From Distichodus sexfasciatus (lineage: Eukaryota; Chordata; Actinopteri; Characiformes; Distichodontidae), in the NCBI GenBank assembly GCA_032718565.1, contig JAVGVS010000053.1:2266288-2330287 (forward strand): a stretch of DNA of 64,000 bases, in the 5' to 3' direction. Each line of letters begins with the position of its first letter. The first letter of the stretch is position 1. A model generated the notes under the pieces. That model made no database searches and had not been told where the DNA came from. It was given only the letters and a program-made list of their open reading frames with translations. Of this stretch, positions 1 through 12,300 are shown one piece after another. Made by a program: the position numbers and the translations under genes.

Positions 1-744
1 AATAGATGATACATGAACATTACATCCGATAACTGCAGTACAGCATTCATTTCTCTCTCCCTCTCTATTTTTCATACATGCCCTACTTTTTGCCCTCTCT
101 GTAGTATGGTTAGAGTGGAGTAGTGAGAGAGAAGCTGTATATTACCTAATAACCTGCTGTTTAAAGTGGGTGTGGATGTTTACAGCCAACATGTCACAGC
201 TTGTCTGATTACTGACTGCCAGCACTGCAAAGAAAAAAATGGAATTTATCCCCTTATTTTGCTATTGCATTATTTTTTGATATGTTAAAGCTTTATATAA
301 CTGGCATTCTAATTAACATTGTAGGTTTCATATTGTTGGTTTCAGGCTGTGAGTTGTGGCTCATTCAAGTTAAAGTCCTCTTTTAACAAGTGGGCATGCA
401 TGCAGACACTTAAGACCCACGTTTTAGAAAAGAAGCTTTTCCTTAAAATGCCAGACAAAAGTCACATTCAGGCTTATTCTGGACCAGAGACACTGTAGTG
501 TGCAGATGACTGAAGCTGTTCGAGGGGCTTGTGTGGACAAGGTTGAGTGTGTTGGTGTTGATGTGGGGGTCAGGTTTCTGTCTGAGTATACAGGACTTGG
601 CTATTACTCACTGATGTTCCAGCTGCTGGATTACAGGCTCCAGACTGCTTCAGTCAGCTCTAAATGACAGTACAATGAGAGTGGAAGATAAGTCTGAGGG
701 TAAGAAACACATCAAGCAGTTTGACCCTGAACTCAGAGTTGGTT

Positions 745-780
745 ATACAGCTGGTCATACAGCTGGCCATACAGCTGGCC
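745..780 (+). repeat. 12-bp tandem repeat, three units
   Basis: ATACAGCTGGTC, ATACAGCTGGCC, ATACAGCTGGCC in succession. Each unit holds a CAGCTG E-box. Confidence 0.8.
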
Positions 781-1849
781 ATTTGTCACGCGTGTTAATG
801 TCAGGTGTTAATGTGCACTTTGCATAGGACGAGGCATGGAGCTTAAATTAACTGATTTAAAAGCCTCAATGCCCTTAAAAGCACTATGCCTTTTTCTGCA
901 AAATGGACACGTATGCTTTCAAGTTTTTTGGCTTGGCCACCCATGACCCTGTTGCTGGTTCACCAGTTTTCCTTCCTTAAACTACTTGTGGTAGGCCCTG
1001 ACCACTGAAGACTGGAAAAATCCCGCGAGAGTTGCAGTTTTGCAGATGCTCTGAGCCATCCTAATTTGGCTCTCATCAAAGTTATCTTCACCCAACATAC
1101 CAACTTACACATATAGCTGCCTGATATATTTCAGTAATTGCCAGGCACTTTTGTAAACAGGTAATCAATGTTATCCACCTCCCAGTGATCAATAACTTGT
1201 GGTAATGTGTACATTTTGGCAGTACATGGGGGGACCAGGGACCAGATTTACTTGAGCTAACAGAGGGATCTTTACCTCAATGAAATCCTTTTACAGCATT
1301 TTGATACTGGATGCACTGGGCACAGGTCTTTACAGCACATTCAGTTGTTCTTAGAGCCCACAACTTTAAATATTTCTAAATTAGGCTATAAAGGGACAAT
1401 GTCTTGCAGTTCTGGTTGTGCTCTGTGTAAAAATGTAGAGAGTAAAATACAGATACCTGATCAATGGTCAGACTCACTGAAAAGGAGCACAAAAAACTGA
1501 CAAAATATTTGCGTTTTAGTACTGGTTATTCAGGTGCATCATTTTCCTATTTTGTGTGGATTCATCCAGAGACAGCATTAACAGCATTTTAAACAACTGG
1601 ATAACTGCAGAACAGAACCGCTCTGGGGCAATTAAAAAAGATGTGATTCTTTGGATGGAGGATAGATATCTCAGTGACTCTTTTTTACTGGCATTTTTCA
1701 CAAATGCACACAACACACATGTACACACACAAACATACGTCAAAGTTTCACTTTTTGTTTTTATTTTCTGTTGTGATTAGCTTTTGCATAGTTTTAATAA
1801 TTAATTTGCTACATTGTTTTGAAGTCATATTTAATTATCTGGTTTTATA

Positions 1850-2156
1850 ACAGCGCTGTCACCTCACAGCAAGAAGGTCCTGGGTTCGATCCCTGGGTCG
1901 GTGTGGAGTTTGCCTGTTCTCCCCGTGTTCGCATGGGTTTTCGCCGGGTGCACTGGTTTCCTCTCACAGTTCAAAATCATGCAATTTAGGTTGACTGGTG
2001 ACTCTAAATTGGCCCCATAAGGTATGAATGTGAGTGTGTTTGTGTGTGCCCTGTGGTGTGTTGGTGCCTGTCCAGGGTTGGTTCCCACCTTGCACCCAAA
2101 GTCCTGGTCCCTGTAAGCCCAACAGAGATTAATCGGTTCAGATAATGAATGAATGT
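1850..2156 (+). repeat. tRNA-derived SINE, family A
   Basis: Contains a B-box-like GGGTTCGATCCC, then GTGTGGAGTTTGCCTGTTCTC, TGACTCTAAATTGGCCC, and ends in the tail GATAATGAATGAATG. Other copies in this window: 25436-25684 (reverse), 33345-33663 (reverse), 56052-56411 (plus). Confidence 0.7.
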
Positions 2157-3509
2157 TTTTTAACATTGGTTGAAGCATTTAAATCAGTTAATTTAAGCTC
2201 CATGCCTCGACCTGCACTCTTATACTATTGATTATATTCATTTCTGCCATTTAAAACTTATTTAGGGTTTGATAAACTGAACAACTGACAAATGTATTTG
2301 ATGCTGCTTTCCAATTAGTTATACTAGGCGCAACATGCAGAAAATCTCATCCTCCCACGATTCCCACACAGCAGCAGCATCCAAGTCTGTTCCCCTATTT
2401 CTCTGGGTAACAGGAAGACCTCCTGCCGGCTAGGGATCAGCCCCATCGGGAATACGACAGACTATATATAGACCTTATAAACTCCAACCACCATGTCCAG
2501 CACGAAAACACAGCAGTAAATATGGTACAGCTCATGGATGTTCCTGTCTTGCAAAAGTTGTGCATAAGCTGATGAACATTTTAACTTTTAGTGCTCCAAT
2601 AACCAGTCATCATGTCTGAAGTTCATACTCATCTCTAACCCACTTTGACTGCTCCAACAAAACTTTTGCATGGATAAGCAACCAAGACACAAATAGGTTT
2701 CGCTTGTATTAAATGTGCCAACTGTCATCTACCAAAACCAAAACCATCAGACTTCCTGTAGCCTAGCTGAAAAGGCAGACTTTGGTGATGTATGTAAAGT
2801 TCACGTTCATGAACTCGTGATGTTGAGAGAATCTCCAAAGAACTGACACAGTAAGGGCTGCTTGCCAAAGATGCTGCACACCATCACCGGCCCTGCGAGC
2901 AACGCACTAGACATAAGATCCCTAATAATGTAAGAGCTGACTGAGGACGTTTCTCAGAGTCACAGTTTGTAAGAGTGTCTAAAAGTCTCTGAGTGGTTGT
3001 TACAGTGTAAAGTTATCTCTGTGAGTCTCCAGAAGTCTCTCAGAATCTGTAAACATCTAGCTTCACTTACGTACTAAAGACTGCATACCTGCTGATCAAA
3101 CAAAGAAGCAACATTCCAGCAAATATTTACTAATGTCAGAGCCAGAGCCAGACCTCTGCCTGGTAAAAGAAAATGAATGTAGGTCTTATTGGTTAGCATG
3201 TGGTCACGTTAGTTACCTGAATCATAGGCCTGCATATGACATGTAGTTATAAACAGTAAAAAAAAATGACCACTGTACCATTGCCAAGAGATTTGTCAAA
3301 AGTTAACCATGTGGTGGGTAAATTTTAGGGTTAAAGAACTTTGAAGAATTTTGAAAATCTGTTAACACTCGCCAAAGTTATGGGCAAAGGTACAGATGTC
3401 CTTTTTTGCCTCGGTGTACGGTATATAGGCTAGATCACATGCTTTAGTTTCCACTACATGAAAAAACAAAGAAAAAAGCAACACCATTCCCAATACTTGA
3501 ATTTGCTGA

Positions 3510-3960
3510 AAATGTGGGACGAAAGCTTAGATTCACATTAGATGTTGAGTGATATTGGTGTTTCAAGGCCGATATCGCTACCGATTATTGATAGTTAACG
3601 GGCCGATAACCAATATTTGGAAACGATGATGCAAAAAAAGAAAAGAAAATCAAAATAGTCAAAATTGTGACTTTTACAAACACCACGCTCAGCTGAAACT
3701 CTGCTCTCTCCTCTTCTCTGAACTTCAAGCTGCACTTGGGTGTGAATGTGGTGTGAGTGACAACAAGGCTTCAGCGTTGATTGGCTACTACTCGTGTGAC
3801 ATATAGTCAAACATAGATTGTTGTGGGCAGGACATTAAATGAAGCAGCAAGTTGAGAGCAAATGGCACAGAGAGAAGAGACAGCAGTGGAGCCACAGTAT
3901 ATGTAATTACTTAAAATCGGTGATGGTCAAAATTAAATACCAATACTGACAATAGGCAAA
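3510..3960. repeat. Degenerate hAT-like repeat remains
   Basis: Both sides carry GCCGATATCG/CCGATAACC and AAATCGGTGATGG-type text found at the ends of GATATCGG-family MITEs. Borders not defined. Ends 75 bp before the first candidate dennd2d exon. Confidence 0.3.
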
Positions 3961-4052
3961 ATGGCTAAATAAATTATGGAACTAGTATAGTATTGGAACA
4001 AGTTGTTAGTAATAAAGTGTATTTTTGTTTACAGCACGGGGAGTGGAGTGGG

Positions 4053-6860
4053 ATGTCTCGAAAGGGCTGGGGTTTTTCATCTCTGCGCCTGAAGAGTGAG
4101 TACAACACATACACCACACACCTTTTAATTTACACATTGAGAAACCTTACTTGTAGAACATAAACAATTCCACTACTAGGTTTAACACTATAACTCCACT
4201 TTGATCACCATCATACTGACTAGGGGTGTTGAAATTAATCTTATAATCGATGAATCGCGATGCAGACGCGGACGATTCTGCATTGATGCAGTGGCAGGAC
4301 ATAATCGATTATATCATAATGACATTGTTTGGTGATTTTCTGGCGGTGGCATAAAAATTCTAGTTAAAAAGTAGTTTCGGTAGTGACTGTGGCTGCCTGA
4401 TGTGAGTACAGCGCTGCTCCGGACATGGGCGTAAATTTCATGTAGCAGTAGGGGGGGACAATAAATATAAAATTTCTCATGAGCAATTTTTGAAGGGGAC
4501 ACAAATAATACAGTCAAATTGTACTTATAAAGATATGTCCCCACAGTGAAAAACTTTGCTTCTATCATTATTATTGTAGCATGGAGACTGCGTCATTATG
4601 GTTATTTTCAAAGTTTTTCTCAGGTTCAATGACAAAGCAGATTTTTCTTCAAAACTATTTATCGCAGTGTTTATGTTGTTTACAGTCAAGCCATCAACAT
4701 ACAAATTTAAACATGACTGTTATTGTGAAAAAGATATATAAAATAAGTAATGTTTTGTAACAAAATCAATTATTAAATTGATTATTTTTTCACAATAGAG
4801 AGTGCGATTTTTTTTAAATAATTTTTTTTTGGGGGGACAACCCTCGGATGGGGGGGACATGTCCCCTCCGTCCCCCCCGGGATTTACGCTCATGGCTCCG
4901 GGTAGAAGTAACTCTCATCTCACTGAGGGCACTGAGGGCGCATGCGCGGCAGCCGAGAACGGCGGAGGGAGTAAATTTCGCGTAATAATATAATATTGCG
5001 CGCAAACTGTATTTTTCCTCTCGCGAATGTCTTTTTTCCTCTCGATGTGTTAAATGTCCTCGCACACAAAGTAAATTACCGACGAGCGGCTTTTTTGCTT
5101 GAGTGAGATTTCGGGTTTGGAAGGGGCGAGTTTTAGCAGTTTGGGGGGGGCCTCCCTGAGGACCACCCCAGGTTGGGATGCCTGTAAACGCAAGTTATAG
5201 TTTATCGACCTTATAATTATAATTGAATAGTTAGGTCTTACACGTTTAATAAGCACGCAATCAATGGCTCCTCTTGCCCACTTGTCTGTCCCCAATTCAG
5301 CATAAATACAGAAGCAGTTACAGACTGCAGCGAGGCACATCATTGGGATGCTGGAGCAGGTGTTATAGCTCCATCATTACACACACACACACTCACACAC
5401 ACACACACACACACACCAAGACTGATGGCCCAGAATTAAATTTTAATAGTACCTGCATAATCATCCATTACGTTTCGTGCTTTGTTGATCCTCTGATGGT
5501 ATGTAAGGTTGACATACTTATTATATTAGTTGTAATCCTTAAACAGCCTGCAGACGAGTGTCAGAATACTACACAGGTAAACTGCCAAAATGGTAACATA
5601 CCATTGTAACATTTATGGTAGAGTTACAAAGGCCTTGATTACTTAACCTTTTTCCAAATCTAACGTCTGTGTTTATGTTGAATTGGGGACAGACAAGGGA
5701 GCTTACATCTCACTGCTTGTATTTGTATTTCAAAACAATATGAAGTAATGCATAAAAATTGATGGGCTGCGTCGTGATGCATCGCGATGCATCGAGATAT
5801 CGAATCGAATCGCTGACCTGATAATCGTAATCGAATCGACTCGTGAGACCACTGACGATTCACACCTCTAATACTGACCCTACCTTGCCTAATGCTTGCA
5901 GGTAAACAGGCAGCAGAAGATGGGGCGTTCCACAGAAGAGGAAGACTTTTCTCATCCCTTAGAGAAGATCACAGGCAATGTGAGTGTCACACCACCATTC
6001 AGCAGTCTACATCCTCTGAAATTCACAACACACCATATACAATTATATGCTTTCATAGGCCCTTAAGCTCATTTACACCATACATCAAAAATATCCATAA
6101 GGACAAATATGTACAATGTATTTGAAGGTTGTAAGCCACTTGGAATTATGAACTTCCAACAGGAAACATTTGAAACCAAATAAGAAAAACATCAGTACAT
6201 GAGCTGAGACTGAAGTATGAGGTTTTAGAGTGTGTGAGTGTGTGTTTTCCTGAGAAGCTTCTGAAAACACTTCACAATTCATTCGGCTGTATAAAATAAT
6301 ATATAAGATATAGAAGCAGATTAACCCAGTTTTTCATAAAGTTCTTCTCCACTCTGAGGGTGACTTCGTTTCTTTATTTTTCTTAAAAGGCAGTGACCAA
6401 ATACCTGTGACAGAAAGTTGTTTGTTAAGAAACTTTTACACTTTTATGATGATCATTTATTACTTTTTTGAGTAAACCCTATAACACAGAATACAACAGA
6501 AGTTGTGAGTTCAAATCCAGCTCTATCTTACTGCCAGAACTACCACCATTTGCCCCCTGAGCAAAGGCCTTAACTGTTCCTATAATTAGCAAACGGAAAA
6601 TCACTTTGGATAAATCTGATAAAAATTGTAAATGTCAACAACAACTACCACAAAAATACAATTTAGACAATAAAGACAGAGGCAGGCAGACCGACAGACA
6701 TGCAGACTGAATGTGACACACACAGACATAACACCTGGCAATCACACCAATTAAGTACACAAACAATGTACTTTTCTCTTTCTGTATTCAGCTAAAGTAG
6801 CGGAGGGGGACAATGCGAATGACTCCAGAAGAGCCAAACGGCGAGATGAGGAAACAAAAG
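4053..6860 (+). CDS. dennd2d: Candidate alternative 5' coding exons of dennd2d (longer N-terminus)
   Basis: Three short exons with canonical sites: 4035-4095 (acceptor tttgtttacag, ATG at 4053, donor A|GTGAGT), 5902-5979 (acceptor gcttgcag, donor T|GTGAGT) and 6792-6860 (acceptor gtattcag, donor G|GTAAAG). From the ATG they read without a stop in one consistent frame (starts MSRKGWGFSSLRLK, ends KRRDEETK). The last ends in phase 1, exactly the phase exon 2 of dennd2d at 13345 needs, giving a protein of about 508 residues instead of 469. Serine, arginine and lysine are frequent and no domain is recognised. An upstream non-coding exon would be required, since the first exon begins with an acceptor. 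They might instead belong to a separate small gene. RNA evidence is absent here, so this rests on splice grammar alone. Confidence 0.5.
4221..5870. mobile_element. hAT-like non-autonomous element, perfect 8-bp target duplication
   Basis: Ends TAGGGGTGT... and ...ACACCTCTA are imperfect inverted repeats, and both sides carry ATACTGAC (4213-4220 and 5871-5878), the 8-bp duplication expected of hAT transposons. 1650 bp, no transposase frame. It holds a G-run stretch near 4830-4880, a CA repeat at 5379-5416, and a block (about 4980-5300) shared with the element at 48175-49407. It lies in the intron between the first two candidate alternative dennd2d exons, ending 31 bp before the second. Confidence 0.85.
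6495..6640 (+). repeat. SINE family C (DANA/HE1-like)
   Basis: Contains GAGTTCAAATCC, CCCTGAGCAAAGGCC and CACTTTGGATAAATCTG. Copies at 22425-22580 (reverse), 27290-27480 and 52770-52970; a lone tail TCGCTCTGGATAAGAACGTC is at 8790. Confidence 0.6.
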
Positions 6861-8918
6861 GTAAAGGTGTAAAAGCTCTGAAACAGGCCTCACTGTTTCA
6901 TTCATATCATGTGATATTACAATAAGGGGCATGTTTTTAGCCATTGTATTTATAGTGATATTCAAGTATTGTCTTCTTACTGCTGTAGGTGCATTAAGCA
7001 TGGTAAAACAACCACCTAAGTACATTGCCATCTATACTTAAAAGGAGCTGCAGAAACGTATGACTCCACTGTCCTCATTCAGAGTCATTGGAAAAACGAT
7101 GATTAAGGAAATTCATCTGATTGAATCAGTAGAAGCTAACTGATTGCAAATTTTTACCTAATGAACAGCAATGTTAACGCTATGGGTATCATACTGGCTG
7201 AATTGTAAATTAATGGAATCTTACTCCTAACCAGAGTTGTGAAACTGTAATCTGTAAACTGTAAAGACAACATATCTTAATCAGATACATTGTCAACGTC
7301 TAGCTTCAATTTCTTTTATAAATACATTTGGTAGTGGTTGGGCAGTTAGGTATAGTTATCTTAACAAATGTTAAGGTCAATGGGAGTTTAACGAAATTAA
7401 ATTAAATTTAAATTTAAATTCTGAATGAAAGCCTAAACAAACTTGCATATGAAGGCATTGCTTTTATCAAACCACCTTTTGCTAAATAGATTTGAATGTA
7501 GTTTTCATCTAAAATAACAGGTTTGATTGTGTGATCTACAAACTGATACAGAGAACAGTGGTAAAACTGTGATATGTCTGATAACATGATTAGAAAGCCT
7601 TGTGACCAGAATTCTCTTGCATCATTTAAGAGAACACATGACCTTCTTGATTGGCACCCACAAGCTAACAATGTAATAAAAGCAATAAAGCAATAAATAT
7701 CATAGTGTTTGTCAAAGTGTAACACACCCATCACTGTTACATAGCAAGGAAGAGCTTGAAACATACATCCGGCTTTAGTTCAACATCTAACTGACATGTC
7801 CACCACTGCTACACACTGATCTCACAGTGACACTATGTAAAAGGGCCGGGTCAAAAAAAGAGAGAGCTAACAGTACTAGTTCACAGGGCAGTACTGAGAG
7901 CAAATATTCCTGATACTGTGTGACGTAAACACAGGACACGTGTAATCTTCAGAGAGCCAGTCATTTCTAATGTGAACATGTCACACTCAGCAAACTAGCT
8001 TGCTTAGCTTTTCATATTCTTAGTGTAGTGTGTATGACCAAAATGAAAAGTAACAATGAAAATTAATACAGAAGTCCACCATGAGGTCAGGTGAGTAGAA
8101 CATTAATGCCACTTAAGAATTTGGGTCTTGTGTTGGCAAATGTTTACAAAAGTAATGTGTGAATATATAGAAAGGCTTATTTCTAGCTTTTGTAACCTCA
8201 ACATGATGTGATGCTTGATGTGAACTAGTAATGCAGGATGAACCATCTGAGAATCTACTGATTTTATTCAGCAACCAGTGAATAAATGTTTCATTCTATT
8301 AATTTGTTTTTCAATAATTATGGCCTTTTTACTAGACTAACAACAACATGAATTTATTAGCTGTTGTATGCTTGTGATTTTGTGGACTATATAAAGATCA
8401 ATTATACCATTATTTTTTCATTGTATTTCTATAGGTTCTATTAGATTAGCCAAATCTTGAGAGATCTAGATTTAATGTGAGAGTATATTTTCAAAATAAG
8501 AAATCTAACATTGTACATTTCATACGTTTCTTGATACAGTATACAATATTTGAGATATAGCCAGTTGTTTAAAAAGAAGAATGAGAAGGTGATGTGGGAA
8601 TGTTAGTTTAAGTTAGTCTGGTTATTTTTTGAATAATTTAACAATGTTAAATTTAGATGCCAAAAGTAAGATTATGACCCGGTCCTAATGAAACACACAC
8701 TAACACACAGTCGCACACACGACTTCTTTTTAAAGAAAACACAGTGTTATATGGTAAAAATTATGTTTTTTTCAAAAATCACTGTTGTAAGTCGCTCTGG
8801 ATAAGAACGTCTGATAAATGCTGTAAATGTAAATGTAAAATATTGTTATCAATCAATTATTATTGAATGAAAATATTAATGTGATAAAATAATTAATAAT
8901 ATATAATAACAATATATA

Positions 8919-8922
<4 letters not shown>

Positions 8923-8980
<58 letters not shown>
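8923..8980. repeat. (TA)n microsatellite
   Basis: Uninterrupted TA repeat of about 29 units just upstream of the CpG-rich dennd2d promoter. Confidence 0.95.
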
Positions 8981-8983
<3 letters not shown>

Positions 8984-9009
8984 TTTACAAATGATTATTT
9001 ACACTCGTT

Positions 9010-9302
9010 AGTTGGTGAGGCAACGTGATGAGCAGACAGGAGCGCGCAGAGCGTGACACGCTGAGGGCGCACGCGCCCCGCCCTCCCATCCTCGGTGCGC
9101 GCCCCTGCGGTACTCAACCTTTGCGTGAGTAGCAGCGGCGTGTTAGAGCGCTTGTTGAGGGACAGAACTTCTTACACTCTTACAACCCCTCACACACACA
9201 CACACACACAGACCAGCACACAAACAGACCAGCACACAGACAGACCAGCACACAGACAGACCAGCACACGCACACCGACCAGCACACGCACACCGACTGA
9301 CC
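9010..9302 (+). promoter_or_regulatory. dennd2d: Proximal promoter and 5'UTR of the short dennd2d transcript
   Basis: GC- and CpG-rich stretch at about 9040-9130 with a CCCGCCC GC-box-like site (about 9076), immediately after a long TA tract. It is followed by CA and minisatellite repeats running up to the ATG at 9303. Position directly upstream of the first coding exon suggests a promoter and 5'UTR; no TATA box is obvious and the start of transcription cannot be placed. Confidence 0.45.
9187..9300 (+). repeat. CA repeat and CAGACCAGCACA minisatellite before the dennd2d ATG
   Basis: A (CA)n run followed by about six units of GACCAGCACACAGACA-type sequence, the last two changed to GACCAGCACACGCACACC, stopping 3 bp before ATG 9303. 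Lies in the presumed 5'UTR. Confidence 0.75.
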
Positions 9303-12300
9303 ATGAGCGGAGTCGTGCTATCCCGCTTAAAGGACGCGACACGAAGAAAACGCCGCCAAACCTTAAAAAGAGTGAGTAGGAGAAACACGCACCGAGTGAG
9401 CAGGGTGATATGCGGTGCGCCATATATTAAATTATTTTAGTTATTGGCACAAATCGTGTTTGCATTGTCTAGTTTAGTCGGAGTGCTGCTCGGTGTGCTC
9501 AGGTGAGTTTAATCTAGTCTCGTCTCGCTAAACTCAACACTGCCTTTTTAGAAAAAAAAACAAAACTGTCGAGTCGAGTAGCGCCTACGGAGATTAAACT
9601 CGAGATATATATATGTATGTTTTTGATGTTTTATAAATTAGAAACCATTAGGACTTTAGTAATATTTTATAATATTAAGGATGTTTTTGATTGTGTTGCT
9701 GTTAAAATCCAGACAGAACTAACCTTTAAGGAGGAATCTTTTCAAACCAGCTGGTGTTTATTCACAGAATGAGAAAATTACAGAGCAGCTCTGTGCTGAC
9801 ACTCTTATTATTTCTGGGAGATTATGGAAAGCAATGACATAGGCCTGGGCTTAATTTGGTCTAACTCCAACCCTTTTGTCTCATGCTTATTGCTACATCT
9901 GTTTATTAAGGACAACATTTGTCCATGCCATCGTCCAAAGATTCTGATTGTGAACTTCCATAGTGAAAAATGTCTTTAGGCATCTCTCTTGAACCCACTT
10001 TGTGCAACTCCAAGAACTATGATGTTTGTCATGGAAAATGAGACTAGATAAATTAATATTTGTTATCAAGCAGCAAAGAAGCTCTTTCATGACATGTTTG
10101 ATGTCATTTGTCATACGTGACATTATGTCTTTGCAATGACCATGGCTAAAGCACAGTGTGTCTTGCAATGTGACTTCAAGCATTTGTTAAAACATGACAT
10201 GACATGGCGAGACGCTCATAACTTGGAATAATAAGACAAATTAAATGAATTTTTCCATTTTCCTTTTTAAAGTTACACATAATTTTTTTTTAGATACAAC
10301 ACAAAATGTACACGGTCTTTAGTTTTTAGTGCCATCACTTGTCATGGTAACGTTTTGAAATTGTGATTTAATGGACTGATCTTGTTCACCAGGTGTTTTC
10401 TCAGAGAGATGAAGGATGAAAAAGGAGCGATGAAGAGGTCAGCACTATGTTGATATTCTTCCAGAGGGAAACTCGGCAGCTGACAGTAAGAAAACTAGTT
10501 TATGTTTCCATGAAAAGTATTTAAAAGGGGATCGTTTTAGTGATGAAACAGCAAAGCTGCAGTGTAAAAGGGTAATTCACAAAATATTATGTTTTTTTTT
10601 CCTTTGTTTTCATAGTAGTTTTGGTACATGCGATTTCTTCAACCGTGCTGGAATACAAAAACCATTTTAGACTTTATCAGTAATTACGCATTGAAATTTG
10701 CATCACAGTAAGAGGCCCCCGTGAAACACGCCACTGTGTTTAGGCAGTTATGTTTATGAGAAGAGACAGGACTGGTTTCAGGCTCTGTGGGCAGATTAGA
10801 GAGAGAGAGAGAGCATCCTTTAGCTGTAGATGCATTTGCAAAGATTCATATCCAAGATCTTGAACGATGATTTCCTGTTTGTTTGACACCTTTCTCTTTT
10901 GCATGTGTGAGGAGATGACAGTGTGTAACTCTCCTAGAGTACATGTTGGAACAGTTCAGTCACTGTTCTTTCTTGTTTTGTTCAGGATTTACTCTGTGTG
11001 TGTGTGTGCATGCTGGTGTGTAAATTTATGTACAAAAAATTAACCACACGAGTGCCACTAAACTATGGAGCATGTCGATTCCACACACAGCTGAGCCTTT
11101 CACGTTGAGAGGAATCAGGAGAAACGGATGAAATCCTGTCGTGACATTTTTTATCCTTTCTTGCTGTTTATTGAAAGGAAATATGTAGTTCCTTTGTCAA
11201 ACTTTAATTTAGAGTTAACGCTGAGATCACTTTCTTGGACATTTCCGATTCTTTCTCTTAAACACATCACTGCTTGTCGAGTCGTCGGTTTGGGGGGCAT
11301 GCTGAAGGTTACACAAGTGGTGAAGGCATTCAGGCCAGGGCAGGACAGAGGCTCATAGCTAAGTCCCGTGGTAGACGGCTTTTATTGTGCTGCTTTCATT
11401 CAGTGTTCATGCGGGTGGAGCGGTGAGGGCTCCACACACACATTTCTAAAGACCTCTTTCCTCTCCCCACAGTGAGCGTAGTTTGATGTGTGTGTGTATG
11501 TATTTGTGTGTAGGGTGGGTGCAGCACTCTACTGTTTAATGAGCATAACAAGGTGTGTGGTGTTTTGACTGAAGGTGAATACTGTGCAGTTTAAATTGTA
11601 TTGTATGATTGAGTCAGTGTTGAGTTATGTAAAGTGCTGAAGTGCACACGGTGTGAAACTGAGCATTGATATCTAATGTGGTTTTTGTGTGGATGTGATC
11701 TGCGTTGCTGTATTTTGGTTTGTGGTTTTAAGTATTGTTATTTGTTATGTGAATGTTGGATTTGATGAGGTTATGTACTGCATGTTTGGATCATAGGATA
11801 ACAGTGACACGAGGTGTTAAGTATTGCTATTTTCTGGACATTGTGTGTGTTTTTTTGGTCTCGGGTGTTGTGCTTAATGGAAGTGAAGTGAAGTGCTGTG
11901 CTTGGTGTGTGCAGTAAGACTCGACTTAGGTGAGACACAAATGAGAGCTCACAGTGCAGTGACTGAGGTTAGGCAGGAAGAAGCGTCTGACGTTTCTCAT
12001 TCCTCCATGTGCACGACTAAATGTCTCATCTTATTTATTTATGTTAGTTTCCATACCACAGGGCAGTTCTTCATATGGTGAGAGTAGGTGGATTTAAACA
12101 TAAAACCACAGTGAGACGTGACTTTGCTAGCTTTTGTTCTATAAAAGTAGAAAAGTATTTGTGAAAGCTTTTATGCTTTATGTCGTATCAAATCTTTTGA
12201 CATTTGTTAGTTCATGTAGTAAATATGGAGTGTGCAACAGTGGCAAAACCGAATAATTTAACTATTTAGTAATATAGAAAAAACCCATTTTGATCCCTGA

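Larger units (their letters stand above)
1..4034. other. Left intergenic region
   Basis: Apart from the 12-bp tandem repeat, one family A SINE and degenerate repeat text at 3510-3960, nothing is recognised. No exon of a neighbouring gene could be supported. Confidence 0.6.

Noticed and set aside
1864..2178. Minus-strand 104-codon frame
   Set aside because: Lies wholly within a SINE.
10405..10437. A 33-bp possible exon (acceptor ttttctcag, donor AAGAG|GTCAGC) between dennd2d exons 1 and 2
   Set aside because: In the phase needed after exon 1 it gives a stop (AGA TGA), and starting from its own ATG it runs into TAA in exon 2. It could only be a non-coding exon.
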